Shown: in pieces, positions 16,210 to 25,526 of the stretch | Layout: every line of letters begins with the position of its first letter | Position numbering within the stretch: the stretch's first letter is position 1 | From: Chitinophaga pinensis | Lineage (GTDB): Bacteria > Bacteroidota > Bacteroidia > M30B66 | Reading direction: 5' to 3' | Assembly (NCBI GenBank): GCA_945883545.1 | Contig: CAMCXT010000026.1 | Span: 1-42,670 of the forward strand | Length of the DNA stretch: 42,670 bases | Position numbers and translations under genes: made by a program | The notes under the pieces: generated by a model | Told to the model about the DNA's origin: nothing | The model's input: the letters and a program-made list of their open reading frames with translations, nothing else | Database searches by the model: none

Positions 16210-17694
16210 TTACTTAAAAAGTCTACAAGCTTCTACGGCTATATTCCAACGCTGATAAAGTGAATCAGCACTGCCAACTTCACAGCTTGGTGAAAATACC
16301 TTGTCAACCTTTCGCATGTGATGAATCTCTTCCAAATCTTTCCACACACCCGAATGTAAACCAGCAAGGAAAGCAGCACCCAAGGCTGTCGACTCTGTAT
16401 TTTGCGGCCTATTCACTTTGCACTGCAATTGATTGGCTTGAAATTGCATCAGCAAATTATTGTTTGCAGCGCCACCATCAACAAACACTTCTTGAATTGG
16501 AAGATCTGATTCCATTTGCATCAATTGCATAACATCGCGTGTTTGAAAAGCCATTGATTCGAGAACGGCTCGTGTTAAATGGGCTTTTGTACTTCCTCTT
16601 GTAAGACCGAAAAATGCACCTCGGGCATCTTGATCCCAATATGGCGCTCCCAAACCAACGAATGCAGGAACAAAATAAACACCACCATTGTCGTCTACCA
16701 TAGCCGCAATTGGTTCACTATCTGATGCCGTAGGCAAAAAACCTAATTGATCTCTAATCCACTGGACCGCCGAACCCGCAACAAAAACGCTTCCTTCCAG
16801 TGCATAAGTTATTTCTCCTTGAATTCTCCAAGCAACTGTTGTGAGTAAGCCATTGTGACTAATCACCGGCTTTTGTCCGATGTTCATCAACATGAAACAA
16901 CCGGTTCCGTATGTGTTCTTTACTAATCCTGGCGTAAAACAAGTTTGTCCGAATAACGCCGCTTGTTGATCTCCTGCATCACCAGTTATCGGCAATTCTT
17001 TACCGCAATACTGCTCATTTATCGATCCAAAATCTGCACAAGTATCCAAAACGATGGGCAACATAGATTGAGGAATTCCGAATGCTTCGAGCAGTTCTTG
17101 ATCCCACTGCATCTTGAAAATATCAAAAAGCATGGTACGACTTGCATTAGAAACATCGGTTGCATGGATCTTTCCTGAACTCAATTTCCACATCAACCAA
17201 GTATCAATTGTGCCAAACAACAGATCTCCATTTAAAGCCATATTTGAGGCACCTTCTACATGCTTTAAAATCCAAGTAATTTTGCTGGCAGAAAAATATG
17301 CATCTGGCACTAAACCAGTTTTCTGTTGAATAAAATCAATTCCGAATTCCTGTATCCAATTTTTAATGATTTCCTCAGACTGGCGACTTTGCCAAACAAT
17401 GGCAGGGTAAATTGGGATGCCAGTATGTTTATTCCAAACTACTGTTGTTTCTCTTTGATTGGTAATCCCAACTGAAACGATATCTTGAATATTGACCTTG
17501 GAAGATTCAATACACTTCTTCAATGAATGAACTACAGAATCAAATATTTCAATCGGATCGTGAAGCACAAAACCTGGATTGGGGAAATATTGAGGAAATT
17601 CTTGCTGAGCTGAAGAAACTACATCACCCAATTGGTTCACTAGAATGACTCTCGAACTCGTTGTTCCTTGGTCGATTGATAAAACAAACTTCAT
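16210..17694 (-). CDS. glpK: Glycerol kinase
   Basis: A 494-residue FGGY-family sugar kinase that phosphorylates glycerol to sn-glycerol 3-phosphate with ATP. The phosphate-binding start SIDQGTTSSRVILV is at 5-18. The glycerol-site segment is GITNQRETTVVW, and the ATP-site segments include GDAGDQQAALFGQ and the C-terminal GGAANNNLLMQFQA. The FGGY signature region near GSVFVAGSAVQWIRD is intact, as is the glycerol kinase-specific GTGCFML. The length is typical. Neither the glycerol facilitator gene glpF nor glpD is adjacent. The gene appears to be transcribed alone. Confidence 0.96.
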   Translation of the reverse strand: MKFVLSIDQGTTSSRVILVNQLGDVVSSAQQEFPQYFPNPGFVLHDPIEIFDSVVHSLKKCIESSKVNIQDIVSVGITNQRETTVVWNKHTGIPIYPAIVWQSRQSEEIIKNWIQEFGIDFIQQKTGLVPDAYFSASKITWILKHVEGASNMALNGDLLFGTIDTWLMWKLSSGKIHATDVSNASRTMLFDIFKMQWDQELLEAFGIPQSMLPIVLDTCADFGSINEQYCGKELPITGDAGDQQAALFGQTCFTPGLVKNTYGTGCFMLMNIGQKPVISHNGLLTTVAWRIQGEITYALEGSVFVAGSAVQWIRDQLGFLPTASDSEPIAAMVDDNGGVYFVPAFVGLGAPYWDQDARGAFFGLTRGSTKAHLTRAVLESMAFQTRDVMQLMQMESDLPIQEVFVDGGAANNNLLMQFQANQLQCKVNRPQNTESTALGAAFLAGLHSGVWKDLEEIHHMRKVDKVFSPSCEVGSADSLYQRWNIAVEACRLFK

Positions 17695-17716
17695 CGTATA
17701 AAATCAGTTGGTCAAA

Positions 17717-17747
17717 TAAAGATAAAATCTGCTTACCGAAAGTTCAA
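17717..17747 (-). promoter_or_regulatory. Candidate glpK promoter (-33 and -7)
   Basis: On the minus strand a TTG (17745-17747) is followed after 20 bases by TATCTTTA (17717-17724), 7 of 8 matches to TAnnTTTG, ending 22 bases before the glpK ATG. The spacing fits Bacteroidota promoters. Confidence 0.4.
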
Positions 17748-17869
17748 TATCAAACAATTGTGCCTGCAGAAAACTTGAAGGTGAATATTAATTCATCATT
17801 TGAATAAAAAACAATGAAAAAAGCATTGCCAAACCACTAAAATCGTGACATAATTTCTAGATTTACACC

Positions 17870-18154
17870 ATGGTAAGCGCAAGGCAATTAAAATGCAGCG
17901 GGTGTAAAGAGTGGAATACTGTAAATTCTGAAACACAAAATTGTGCTTCTTGCGGAAAACCTTTAATGGAAATTTCTGAAGCAGAATTAGAAAGTCTCGA
18001 AAGAAGAAGAACAACTGGCGAGATAAAAATTCCGATCTATACAGATGATTCGTTTTTAAAGAGAAATCTGAAGCATATTTTCAATTTTGTTCAGGTGATT
18101 TTTTTAGCCATTCTTAGCTTTTTCTTATGGTTATTCGCAGCTGGACCGGGCTAG
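17870..18154 (+). CDS. Small zinc-ribbon membrane protein
   Basis: A 94-residue protein. Four cysteines in two CxxC pairs (C9/C12 and C25/C28) form a zinc ribbon reading LKCSGCKEW and NCASCGKPL. A charged linker follows (SEAELESLERRRTTGE), then one membrane segment at about 69-91 (VQVIFLAILSFFLWLFAAG). It is probably tail-anchored with the ribbon in the cytoplasm. It has no enzymatic motif and I cannot assign a function. The next membrane-protein gene starts inside its 3' end (28-base overlap, different frame), so the two are likely expressed and act together. Confidence 0.75.
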   Translation: MVSARQLKCSGCKEWNTVNSETQNCASCGKPLMEISEAELESLERRRTTGEIKIPIYTDDSFLKRNLKHIFNFVQVIFLAILSFFLWLFAAGPG

Positions 18155-18543
18155 TAGGTATTTCTAAAAAGATTTTACTCCTTTTCCCTTATTGGTTTTA
18201 CATTTTTCTGAGCATTTTTTTGGTGAATCGCTATTGGCTTAAACCAACTGGAAACATTTTATTAGATGGATGGCTGAATGATTTGCTTTGTGTCCCTATT
18301 CTGCTTGAATTGGTGCAGTTTTCGATGCGAATACTTCTTCGAAAAAATTACACATTGAGCACTTTTCAAATGCTTGTTTCAGTTGTTTACTGCTCTGTAC
18401 TATTTGAAAGTATTCTGCCTAAATATTCATCCGCTTATCAGTCGGATTTTATTGACATCATTTGCTACACAATTGGAGGTTTTACGTGGAGTTTTTACCT
18501 AAATAAACGTCACCAATTAAATGAAATAAAATCTGAGTCTTAA
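18127..18543 (+). CDS. Small polytopic membrane protein (VanZ-like pattern)
   Basis: A 138-residue protein with about four hydrophobic segments (near 16-34, 50-65, 78-95 and 105-125). Features such as FLVNRYWLKPTG, LNDLLCVPILLEL, FESILPKYSSAYQSDFIDII and CYTIGGFTWSFYLNK resemble small Bacteroidota membrane proteins sometimes labelled magnesium-citrate secondary transporter. The D-x-x-D-I-I-C-Y-x-I-G-G ending also recalls VanZ-like proteins. The function cannot be deduced. The start ATG overlaps the upstream zinc-ribbon gene by 28 bases, which implies translational coupling. The protein ends in a charged tail. Confidence 0.7.
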   Translation: MVIRSWTGLVGISKKILLLFPYWFYIFLSIFLVNRYWLKPTGNILLDGWLNDLLCVPILLELVQFSMRILLRKNYTLSTFQMLVSVVYCSVLFESILPKYSSAYQSDFIDIICYTIGGFTWSFYLNKRHQLNEIKSES

Positions 18544-18882
18544 AACAGATATAATTTAACTAAGAAATTCAATTAAAAAATGATTTTATGATTATTGAGA
18601 TCTTCTTTCAAAAGCTCATTTTCAATTTATTGAATTTTCATCATTCGCTATTGAACATTTATTTTTGAACCTAGCTGTTGGAATATTTAGATGTTAAGTA
18701 CCATTTCATAAATGACCCGAATCGGATACAATATTTTGAAAGCAATTGAAAAGATCAAATTAAAGAAATGGAGACAACTTGTAGTATTCAATATTAGTCT
18801 ATTCTAGAGTGCATATTTCTTGAGCATTTACTGCTAGGTGAGACAAAAAAACTATTTTCGGCATCAAATATCCCCTTCAAAA
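18544..18882 (+). other. Noncoding intergenic stretch, 339 bases
   Basis: Very A+T-rich sequence without an ORF of more than a few codons, tRNA shape or strong hairpin. A perfect -7-like octamer TATTTTTG lies at 18660-18667, over 200 bases before the DMT gene, but no TTG sits at a proper distance upstream. It could drive a long leader, or be chance in such A+T-rich DNA. Confidence 0.4.
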
Positions 18883-19758
18883 ATGTATTATCTCTTATTG
18901 AGCATTCTGACTTCTGCTGCTATCATGATCGTTTTCAAGCTATTCGATCGTTTTAAAGTCAATACATCAGATGCTATTGTGATTAATTACTGGGTAGCTG
19001 CCTCATTAAGCTTTGGGCTAGATGCCAGTGGTATTTCATTTCAAGGTGCAATATACGAGCCTTGGTTCTACAATGCTATTTTTATGGGCATATTGTTTAT
19101 TACATTGTTTAATATTATTGGCATCAGTGCTCAAAAAATCGGAGTTTCTATTACTACAGTTGCCAATAAAATGTCGTTGATTATCCCAGTTTTATTCGCT
19201 GTAATTGTGCTGAATGAATCGCTCAACTGGTTGAAAATATTAGGGATTGTTATTGCACTAATGGCTGTAGTTCTCACCACTAATAATTCCAATAAACAAT
19301 ATATTGATAAACGTTACGCTTTTTTCCCCTTGATCGTTTTTGCAGGAAGTGGCTTTATAGATGGTTTCTTCAAATATAATGAAGTATATACATTGGGTCA
19401 AAACGGCTTAGAGCCATTCACGGGTTGGATTTTCCTAACAGCCAGTAGCATTGGAATAATTGTTTTAATAGTCAAGTTCATCAAAACAAGAAAACTACCA
19501 TCCTACAAAGCAGCAATTGGTGGACTTGCACTCGGTATTCCCAATTATTTTTCTGTGTATTTCTTGCTTAAGGCATTGTCTATGAAGAATATGGAAAGCT
19601 CTGTTGTTATTCCGATTAACAATATGGCGATCGTTGGTATTGGAGCAATTGCAGGGGTATTTTTCTTCCGTGAAAAAATGAGTAAAATCAACATATTTGG
19701 TATAGCACTATGCTTTATTGCCATTGCTTTGATTGCCTTTTCTGATCAAATTGCTTAG
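18883..19758 (+). CDS. DMT/EamA-family transporter
   Basis: A 291-residue membrane protein with about ten hydrophobic segments and the internal two-fold repeat of drug/metabolite transporters. The end of the first half reads VSITTVANKMSLIIPVLFAV and ESLNWLKILGIVIALMAVVL. The end of the second half mirrors it, with SSVVIPINNMAIVGIGAIAG and MSKINIFGIALCFIAIALI. The ATG at 18883 is preferred over the GTG at 18838, which would place 15 mostly polar and basic residues before the first membrane helix. The transported substrate is unknown. It is followed by the YigZ gene after 8 bases. Confidence 0.85.
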   Translation: MYYLLLSILTSAAIMIVFKLFDRFKVNTSDAIVINYWVAASLSFGLDASGISFQGAIYEPWFYNAIFMGILFITLFNIIGISAQKIGVSITTVANKMSLIIPVLFAVIVLNESLNWLKILGIVIALMAVVLTTNNSNKQYIDKRYAFFPLIVFAGSGFIDGFFKYNEVYTLGQNGLEPFTGWIFLTASSIGIIVLIVKFIKTRKLPSYKAAIGGLALGIPNYFSVYFLLKALSMKNMESSVVIPINNMAIVGIGAIAGVFFFREKMSKINIFGIALCFIAIALIAFSDQIA

Positions 19759-19766
19759 TATTATTT

Positions 19767-20366
19767 ATGCAAACAGATACCTATCAAACCATTGCTCAAT
19801 TTGCTGAAGATACTTTTAAAGACAGGGGAAGTAAATTCATAGGCTTCGCATTTGAAGTAACAGATGAAGAAGCTGTTAAAGAGAAAATACAATACATAAA
19901 AAAATTACATCCTACCGCTCGGCATGTTTGCTATGCCTATAGAATTGATCCATTGAATGAAAAATGGCGGGCCAACGACGACGGAGAACCGGCCTCATCA
20001 GCTGGCAAACCAATCCTCAACCAAATGAAATCTGTTGGAGTTCAAAACTGCCTTGTAGCTGTAGTGAGGTATTTCGGAGGAACATTGCTTGGCGTTCCTG
20101 GACTTATCCATGCATACAAGGAAGCCGCTAATCTTGCTTTGCAGGCAGCTGGATTAAAAACGAAACTTATAACAGTGCAAATCGAAGTGGTTTGTCCATA
20201 CGCTGAATCTGGCGACTTAATGAAGCTAATCAAGCAATTACAAGTCGATTACAAAAATGATTCAACCGCTGAAGGCTTCTTGCTTTCAGCTGAAATTCCA
20301 TTTTCAGAAGTTGAAAAATTCCTTTCGATTGTTGAAGAAAAAGGTTGGTTGGCAAGTCGGAAATAA
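19767..20366 (+). CDS. YigZ/IMPACT family protein
   Basis: A 199-residue cytoplasmic protein of the YigZ (bacterial IMPACT-like) family. Diagnostic segments are FKDRGSKFIGFAF near residue 17, HPTARHVCYAYRI, NDDGEPASSAGKPIL (the family signature) and VVRYFGGTLLGVPGLIHAY. The C-terminal DUF1949-type alpha/beta domain follows from about 135. The eukaryotic relative IMPACT modulates Gcn2; the bacterial role is unsettled, with a translation or RNA-binding role suggested. It lies in a same-strand run that starts with the DMT transporter and continues to the FtsE-like ATPase. Confidence 0.93.
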   Translation: MQTDTYQTIAQFAEDTFKDRGSKFIGFAFEVTDEEAVKEKIQYIKKLHPTARHVCYAYRIDPLNEKWRANDDGEPASSAGKPILNQMKSVGVQNCLVAVVRYFGGTLLGVPGLIHAYKEAANLALQAAGLKTKLITVQIEVVCPYAESGDLMKLIKQLQVDYKNDSTAEGFLLSAEIPFSEVEKFLSIVEEKGWLASRK

Positions 20367-20413
20367 AGTATCAATTCATCAAACTGTGTATATTAGCCCT
20401 CTATTCCAATTGC

Positions 20414-20620
20414 ATGTACATTCTTAAAATTAAAGGCAAAGCGAAAATTCCTGATTATATTCAAATCAGAGACGATGACTTCACCCTTAAAGCCTATTTT
20501 AGAGTAGATAGACCAGAAAAATCGCTCGAAAAAATTGGATTTGGTGATCGATTAGATGAATTCTTAAAATTGATACAAGAAATGCCATTTGGGAAAGTGA
20601 TTAAAATCGAATCGAAATGA
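20414..20620 (+). CDS. Conserved 68-residue protein upstream of the FtsE-like ATPase
   Basis: A 68-residue protein starting MYILKIKGKAKIPDYIQIRD. It then has DDFTLKAYFRVDRPEKSL and a C-terminal EMPFGKVIKIES. The ATG at 20414 is chosen; the frame extends to 20345, but that part overlaps the YigZ gene and encodes unrelated sequence. I recall very similar short proteins in flavobacteria, next to an FtsE-like ABC gene and sometimes mislabelled fructose-6-phosphate aldolase; nothing here resembles an aldolase. The stop overlaps the ATPase start by 4 bases (ATGA), so a role with that ATPase is likely. The function is unknown. Confidence 0.8.
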   Translation: MYILKIKGKAKIPDYIQIRDDDFTLKAYFRVDRPEKSLEKIGFGDRLDEFLKLIQEMPFGKVIKIESK

Positions 20621-21297
20621 ATGCTGAAGTACTAATTTCGCTGCGTGATGTAGCTGTTTTTCAGAATGATAATTTGGTTCTCGATCAAATTAATATCGAA
20701 ATAAAAAAAGGCGAATTTGTTTATCTTATCGGTAAAACCGGATCTGGTAAAAGTAGCCTCATGCGAACGCTATATGCAGACCTACCGCTTGTTCAAGGTG
20801 AAGCAGATATCGTTGGTTTTAATTTGAAAGAAATTAGCAACAAGGAAATTCCATTTTTACGAAGAAAACTGGGCATTATTTTTCAAGATTTCCAATTGTT
20901 AATGGATAGAAATGTCGAAGACAATCTGCGTTTTGTACTTCAATCTACAGGATGGAAAAACCCAATTGACATCAAAGACCAAATTGATGAAGTGCTCAAT
21001 AAAACTGGATTGATCACCAAAAAACACAAAATGCCTCACCAACTTTCTGGTGGTGAACAACAAAGACTTGGGATTGCACGTGCCTTAATGAACGACCCTG
21101 AAATCATTCTAGCGGATGAACCTTCAGGAAATCTCGATCCAGAAACAACTGCCGAAATCCTTCAACTATTGCTCGACATTGCGGCAAGTGGAAGAGCGGT
21201 GCTTGTTTCAACGCACGATTTAACCTTGTTCGAATTGCACCGTGCGAGAACACTCAAATGCGACGGTGGTTCAATTCTAGATTCAGATCTGCTTTAA
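20617..21297 (+). CDS. ftsE: FtsE-like ABC transporter ATP-binding protein
   Basis: A 226-residue ABC ATPase with a full set of motifs: Walker [10 protein letters not shown] (39-47), Q-loop FQDFQLL (89-95), ABC signature LSGGEQQR (143-150), Walker B with [11 protein letters not shown] (164-174) and the switch His in VSTHD. The spacing and the FQDFQLL and [10 protein letters not shown] features match the FtsE/LolD group. FtsE pairs with the membrane protein FtsX to control peptidoglycan hydrolases at division. No ftsX or other permease gene is adjacent, so the partner must be encoded elsewhere. LolD-type lipoprotein export is the main alternative. It is coupled to the 68-residue gene upstream. 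Confidence 0.8.
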   Translation: MNAEVLISLRDVAVFQNDNLVLDQINIEIKKGEFVYLIGKTGSGKSSLMRTLYADLPLVQGEADIVGFNLKEISNKEIPFLRRKLGIIFQDFQLLMDRNVEDNLRFVLQSTGWKNPIDIKDQIDEVLNKTGLITKKHKMPHQLSGGEQQRLGIARALMNDPEIILADEPSGNLDPETTAEILQLLLDIAASGRAVLVSTHDLTLFELHRARTLKCDGGSILDSDLL

Positions 21298-21300
21298 GCG

Positions 21301-22194
21301 ATGCTTTCTGTACTCATTCCTGTATACAGGGTTGATGTTACTCAACTTGTTACCGACTTACATTTCCAATGTTCGGAGTTAAATATTCCTTTTGAAATTC
21401 GACTTCAAGACGACTTTTCGCCTGAATCAATCCGCTCAAAAAATCGCACGCTAGTCTCGATATTTCAGGGGGTAATCTACCATGAAAACGCAGCCAATCT
21501 AGGGCGTTCCATTACCAGAAACATCTTAATGGAAGAAGCGCAATTCGAGTGGATGTACTTTTTAGATTGCGATAGCGACATTAGCCAAAATCCTTCATTG
21601 TTGAAGCAATTTTGGATTCAGAAAAACACCGAAATCCTTCTCAGTGGTGGAAGAATTTACCAAAATCAGCCACCGAAAAACCCCGAATTTTATCTTCACT
21701 GGTTGTGGGGTTCAAAAAGAGAATTGCTAGATCCTTCAAAGAGAATGATCGATCCGATCAATCATTTTTTATCGAATAATTTTTTGGTTCACCGAAGAAT
21801 CACATCACAGGTAAAATTCGATCCCGCAATTCGCGGATATGGTTATGAAGACACGCTTTTTGCTGCCGAATTAATTCAAAAAGGATTTACGATCCAGCAT
21901 ATCGAAAATCCATTGGTTCATATTGGATTGGATGCTTTCAATGATTTCATTAGAAAAATCGAGGAATCTCTTATTAACATCCAAAAAATCGAGCAGATCT
22001 GTAATGAACGAAATCTTGCCAGTCCGCTGAAAAGCAAATTGATTAGCACCTGGAAAAAATACCGACGAATAATTCTTCCTTGGATGGCAAAACCCTTTCT
22101 ACCAATCTTAAAATTAACTTTGAAAGGGCGCAATGCCAGACTATTTACATTCGATTTATATAGATTATTTTATTTGTTCAGCTTGCCTCGTTAA
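21301..22194 (+). CDS. Family 2 glycosyltransferase
   Basis: A 297-residue GT-A fold glycosyltransferase. It starts directly with the nucleotide-binding strand MLSVLIPVYR. A short LQDDFS acidic segment follows, then NLGRSITRNILME and the metal-binding motif FLDCDSD (87-93). The acceptor-side region contains GYGYEDTLFAAELIQKGF, as in the family with a C-terminal ED motif acting as base. There is no obvious membrane helix except an aromatic C-terminal end, so it is probably cytoplasmic or peripherally bound. The sugar and acceptor are unknown. It starts 3 bases after the FtsE-like gene and is probably the last gene of that operon. Confidence 0.87.
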   Translation: MLSVLIPVYRVDVTQLVTDLHFQCSELNIPFEIRLQDDFSPESIRSKNRTLVSIFQGVIYHENAANLGRSITRNILMEEAQFEWMYFLDCDSDISQNPSLLKQFWIQKNTEILLSGGRIYQNQPPKNPEFYLHWLWGSKRELLDPSKRMIDPINHFLSNNFLVHRRITSQVKFDPAIRGYGYEDTLFAAELIQKGFTIQHIENPLVHIGLDAFNDFIRKIEESLINIQKIEQICNERNLASPLKSKLISTWKKYRRIILPWMAKPFLPILKLTLKGRNARLFTFDLYRLFYLFSLPR

Positions 22195-22231
22195 TTGAAT
22201 TTCTGAATATCTAATTTCCTAAATTACAGAC

Positions 22232-25200
22232 ATGCACTTCTACATTTATAACGCCTCCGCTGGATCTGGAAAAACTTACACTTTGGTTAAGGAATATCTG
22301 AAAATGGCAATGTCGGGTCATGGTCCTGAAGCCTTTCGGAAAATCCTTGCGATGACCTTCACCAATAAGGCAGCAACCGAAATGAAGGAACGTGTCTTGT
22401 CGACGCTTGAAAAATTGCATCGTCAAGATCCTTCCATTGCCGACCTAATGCAAACGTTGGTGAAAGAAACAGGCTTAACTGTGCCTGAAATCAGCGAAAA
22501 AGCCGATGAAATGCTAAGGGCTATTTTGCACAATTATTCAGATTTTTCGATTGGAACTATCGACAGTTTCATGCACAGAGTCGTGCGAACATTTGCCTAT
22601 GATCTGCATCTTCCAGTAACTTTTTCGGTCGAATTGCAGAAAGAAAATTTGATTAAACAAGCGGTTGATGACCTGATTGATCAAGCAGGAGAAAACCCTG
22701 AAATAACGAGTATTCTCAAAGGTTTCACCGAATTTTACACCGACGAAGAAAAGGGTTTCGACATCCGCAGAGAACTTTCTGAAACAGCCAATGATTTGCT
22801 CGATGATCAGAAAGCTGAAGCCATAAAACTGCTCTCTGAAATTCAACCTGGAGAATACATCAAGCTCAGAACAGAGTTTCAAAAAACTGTTCAATTGTAT
22901 GAGCAGAAAATCAGGGCTCTTGGTGACGCTGTGCTGAAACTATTAGAAAATAGAAGTATTGAAGTCAAAGCACTAGCAAGTGGCAAAAATGGAATTTATA
23001 GTTTCTTTAAGAAAACTGCTGATTTCGGAATAAAATCAAATGATCACCTCGAATTGGGTAAAAATGCCGCTAAAACAATTGAATCAGACAAATGGACCAG
23101 CGCCACTTGCAGCCCAAGTGAAAAAGATGCAATAGAATCAATCAAAGATCAATTGTATCAAGCAGTTGAAGACATTCTCATCTTACAGGCAAAAGAAGGC
23201 AAAGATTATCGACTTCGAATAATGATAAAGGATTCGCTTTTCACGATGGCGTTGATGAGTGAATTATCGAACATGATCGATAAAATCCGACAAAATGAAC
23301 ATTTGCTTCACATTTCCGAATTCAACAGACGTGTAGCTGAAATTGTGTTTCACGAACCTGCACCTTTCATTTTCGAAAGATTGGGCGAAAAGTATCAGCA
23401 TTATCTCATCGATGAATTTCAAGACACATCGATTTTACAATGGCAAAATTTGCTTCCATTGATTCAAAATGGCTTGGCTACAAAATCTGCGTCGCTTATT
23501 GTTGGGGATGGGAAACAGGCAATCTACCGATTTCGAGGTGGAGATGTTGAGCAATTTATCCGCTTGCCGGAACCATATCCTCACAACTTGACGCCGATGC
23601 AGCTTGACCGCTACACATTGCTGAAAGCGAACCAAAAAAAACAACCACTAGAAACCAACTACAGATCATTACCAGAAATCACTAATTGGAACAACAAGAT
23701 TTACAATGCATTATCAGAAAAATGGTTGACTGGCGATTTTCAAGATGTTTACAAAGACCTCAACCAGAAAAGCCCAGAAAAGAAAACTGGTGGATACGTT
23801 TCTGTAGATTTTCTTGTAGCTGATCCTGAAAATGGATTCACTCTAAGCGATGTTCAAGTTCATCGAATACTTGAAATCATTAGGCAATTGGTTGATGAAA
23901 AGCATTACGAATACAGCGACATCGCAATTCTCACACGTAACAATAAAAATGGAAGTTTCATCGCCAACAGCTTAATTGCCGAAGAGATACCCGTTATTTC
24001 GAACGAATCATTGTTGGTGGCATCTTCATCAGAAGTGCAGCTTTTATTGGCTTGGCTTAGAGTGCTAGCCGACCAAAACACTTCCGTAAATCTCTTCCAT
24101 ATTTGCAGCTATTTAGTTGAACGTAACAAGCTATCAATCAAAACATTGCCAGATTTAGTTACGCAATGTAGGATGGAAGAAAACGAGGTCATTGAATTGC
24201 TCTCAACTGCTAGAATATTTATAAACACCGAGAGATTACGCGCTTCATCTTTGCCAGAAGCTTGTCATTCAATTTGTAGAGCCTTCGGGTTTCATTTACA
24301 ATCGAATCCATTTCTTCAGTTTTTTATGGAGGCCGTTTGGTTTGCAACCGATCAGGTAACACCCGATATCCCATCATTCCTCGAATATTGGGAAGAAAAA
24401 CAAAACAAATTAAGCATTACGTTGCCTCAAAATGCCAACGCGGTGCGCATCATGACCATTCACAAATCCAAAGGACTTCAATTCCCGGTGGTGATTTTCC
24501 CTTTTGCTTTTAACGAAAAGCGCCAAGGTTCATTCGAATGGGTAAGCGACCAAAACAGACTTCCAGCGGGATTGCCGTCGGCGCGATTAAGCATAAACAA
24601 TAAACTCGAACTGACCGTTTTTTCTGATCTTCTTGAATTAGAAAACAATCGATACAACCTCGATCTGATTAATTTGATGTATGTGGCAACCACTCGACCT
24701 GAAGATGCTTTGTACATTTTAAGTGAAGGAATAGAATTGAAGGAAGCTGCTGGATGGGGTAATTTCCTCAATCACTTTTGCACCAATTTAAGCAGTGAAA
24801 ATCTTGTCGCGGGAAAACTATATGCATGGGGTAATGAGGCATTTTTAAACCAACGAGATAAAAAACCGAAAGTCGAAGAGGATTCAATCTTAATGAAGTA
24901 TTCTATTGGTGCTTGGCAGGATAAAATCCAGATTCATAGAGAATCTAACCTGATCTGGGATCCGGAAGACCCTTCAGAAGCAGTAATACAAGGCAAATTG
25001 GTTCACCTTGCCTTGTCGTGGATAAATACCCGTGAAGATCTTCCAATGGTGAAACAAAGGCTTCTTGAGGATGGATTGTGTACCGCGCCAGAAGCTGGAA
25101 AAATCATTTCTCAAATTGAGAATTTGCTCAAACTTCCAGAATTAGAAGCTTGTTTCCTCCCGCAAAACAAACGCTATTCTGAGCGAACATTGATTCTTTC

Positions 25201-25408
25201 CGATGGTACTTTGTTGCGCCCCGATCGAGTGGTAGAAACAGAACACGAAACCATCGTGATAGATTACAAAACTGGTAAAGTGAAGCCTTCACACACCAAA
25301 CAAATTGAAGGATACATGCAAACCTTGCAGGGAATGGGCAAAAAAACGTTGAAAGGATATTTGGTTTATCTGCATGAAAATCCCACTATTCAAACGATAT
25401 CTATCTGA
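22232..25408 (+). CDS. AddA/RecB-like UvrD helicase with PD-(D/E)XK nuclease domain
   Basis: A 1058-residue DNA repair enzyme. Superfamily 1A helicase motifs are in order: Walker A ASAGSGKT (8-15), motif Ia MTFTNKAATEMKER, Walker B DEFQDTS, motif III GDGKQAIYRFRGGD, motif V TIHKSKGLQFPVV and motif VI MYVATTRPEDALY. The C-terminal nuclease has RPDRVV (Asp998) and IDYKTGK (Asp1011, Lys1013), the PD-(D/E)XK catalytic set, so both activities look intact. It should process double-strand ends for RecA loading. In AddAB systems the partner AddB is usually encoded next door; here the neighbours are a glycosyltransferase and a nucleoside transporter. Confidence 0.93.
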   Translation: MHFYIYNASAGSGKTYTLVKEYLKMAMSGHGPEAFRKILAMTFTNKAATEMKERVLSTLEKLHRQDPSIADLMQTLVKETGLTVPEISEKADEMLRAILHNYSDFSIGTIDSFMHRVVRTFAYDLHLPVTFSVELQKENLIKQAVDDLIDQAGENPEITSILKGFTEFYTDEEKGFDIRRELSETANDLLDDQKAEAIKLLSEIQPGEYIKLRTEFQKTVQLYEQKIRALGDAVLKLLENRSIEVKALASGKNGIYSFFKKTADFGIKSNDHLELGKNAAKTIESDKWTSATCSPSEKDAIESIKDQLYQAVEDILILQAKEGKDYRLRIMIKDSLFTMALMSELSNMIDKIRQNEHLLHISEFNRRVAEIVFHEPAPFIFERLGEKYQHYLIDEFQDTSILQWQNLLPLIQNGLATKSASLIVGDGKQAIYRFRGGDVEQFIRLPEPYPHNLTPMQLDRYTLLKANQKKQPLETNYRSLPEITNWNNKIYNALSEKWLTGDFQDVYKDLNQKSPEKKTGGYVSVDFLVADPENGFTLSDVQVHRILEIIRQLVDEKHYEYSDIAILTRNNKNGSFIANSLIAEEIPVISNESLLVASSSEVQLLLAWLRVLADQNTSVNLFHICSYLVERNKLSIKTLPDLVTQCRMEENEVIELLSTARIFINTERLRASSLPEACHSICRAFGFHLQSNPFLQFFMEAVWFATDQVTPDIPSFLEYWEEKQNKLSITLPQNANAVRIMTIHKSKGLQFPVVIFPFAFNEKRQGSFEWVSDQNRLPAGLPSARLSINNKLELTVFSDLLELENNRYNLDLINLMYVATTRPEDALYILSEGIELKEAAGWGNFLNHFCTNLSSENLVAGKLYAWGNEAFLNQRDKKPKVEEDSILMKYSIGAWQDKIQIHRESNLIWDPEDPSEAVIQGKLVHLALSWINTREDLPMVKQRLLEDGLCTAPEAGKIISQIENLLKLPELEACFLPQNKRYSERTLILSDGTLLRPDRVVETEHETIVIDYKTGKVKPSHTKQIEGYMQTLQGMGKKTLKGYLVYLHENPTIQTISI

Positions 25409-25526
25409 TTTGTAGGTTCTCGAATACATGAAAACCCTAATTGGGTCGTGCAACAATGCGCATGTTCAAAGACGAAGATTTCTTTCTATTTTACAGAACT
25501 CAAATCAAACTGCCTAAAATCGAAGC

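Noticed and set aside
20345-20413. N-terminal extension of the 68-residue protein
   Set aside because: It overlaps the YigZ gene and has no conserved sequence; the ATG at 20414 gives the conserved start.
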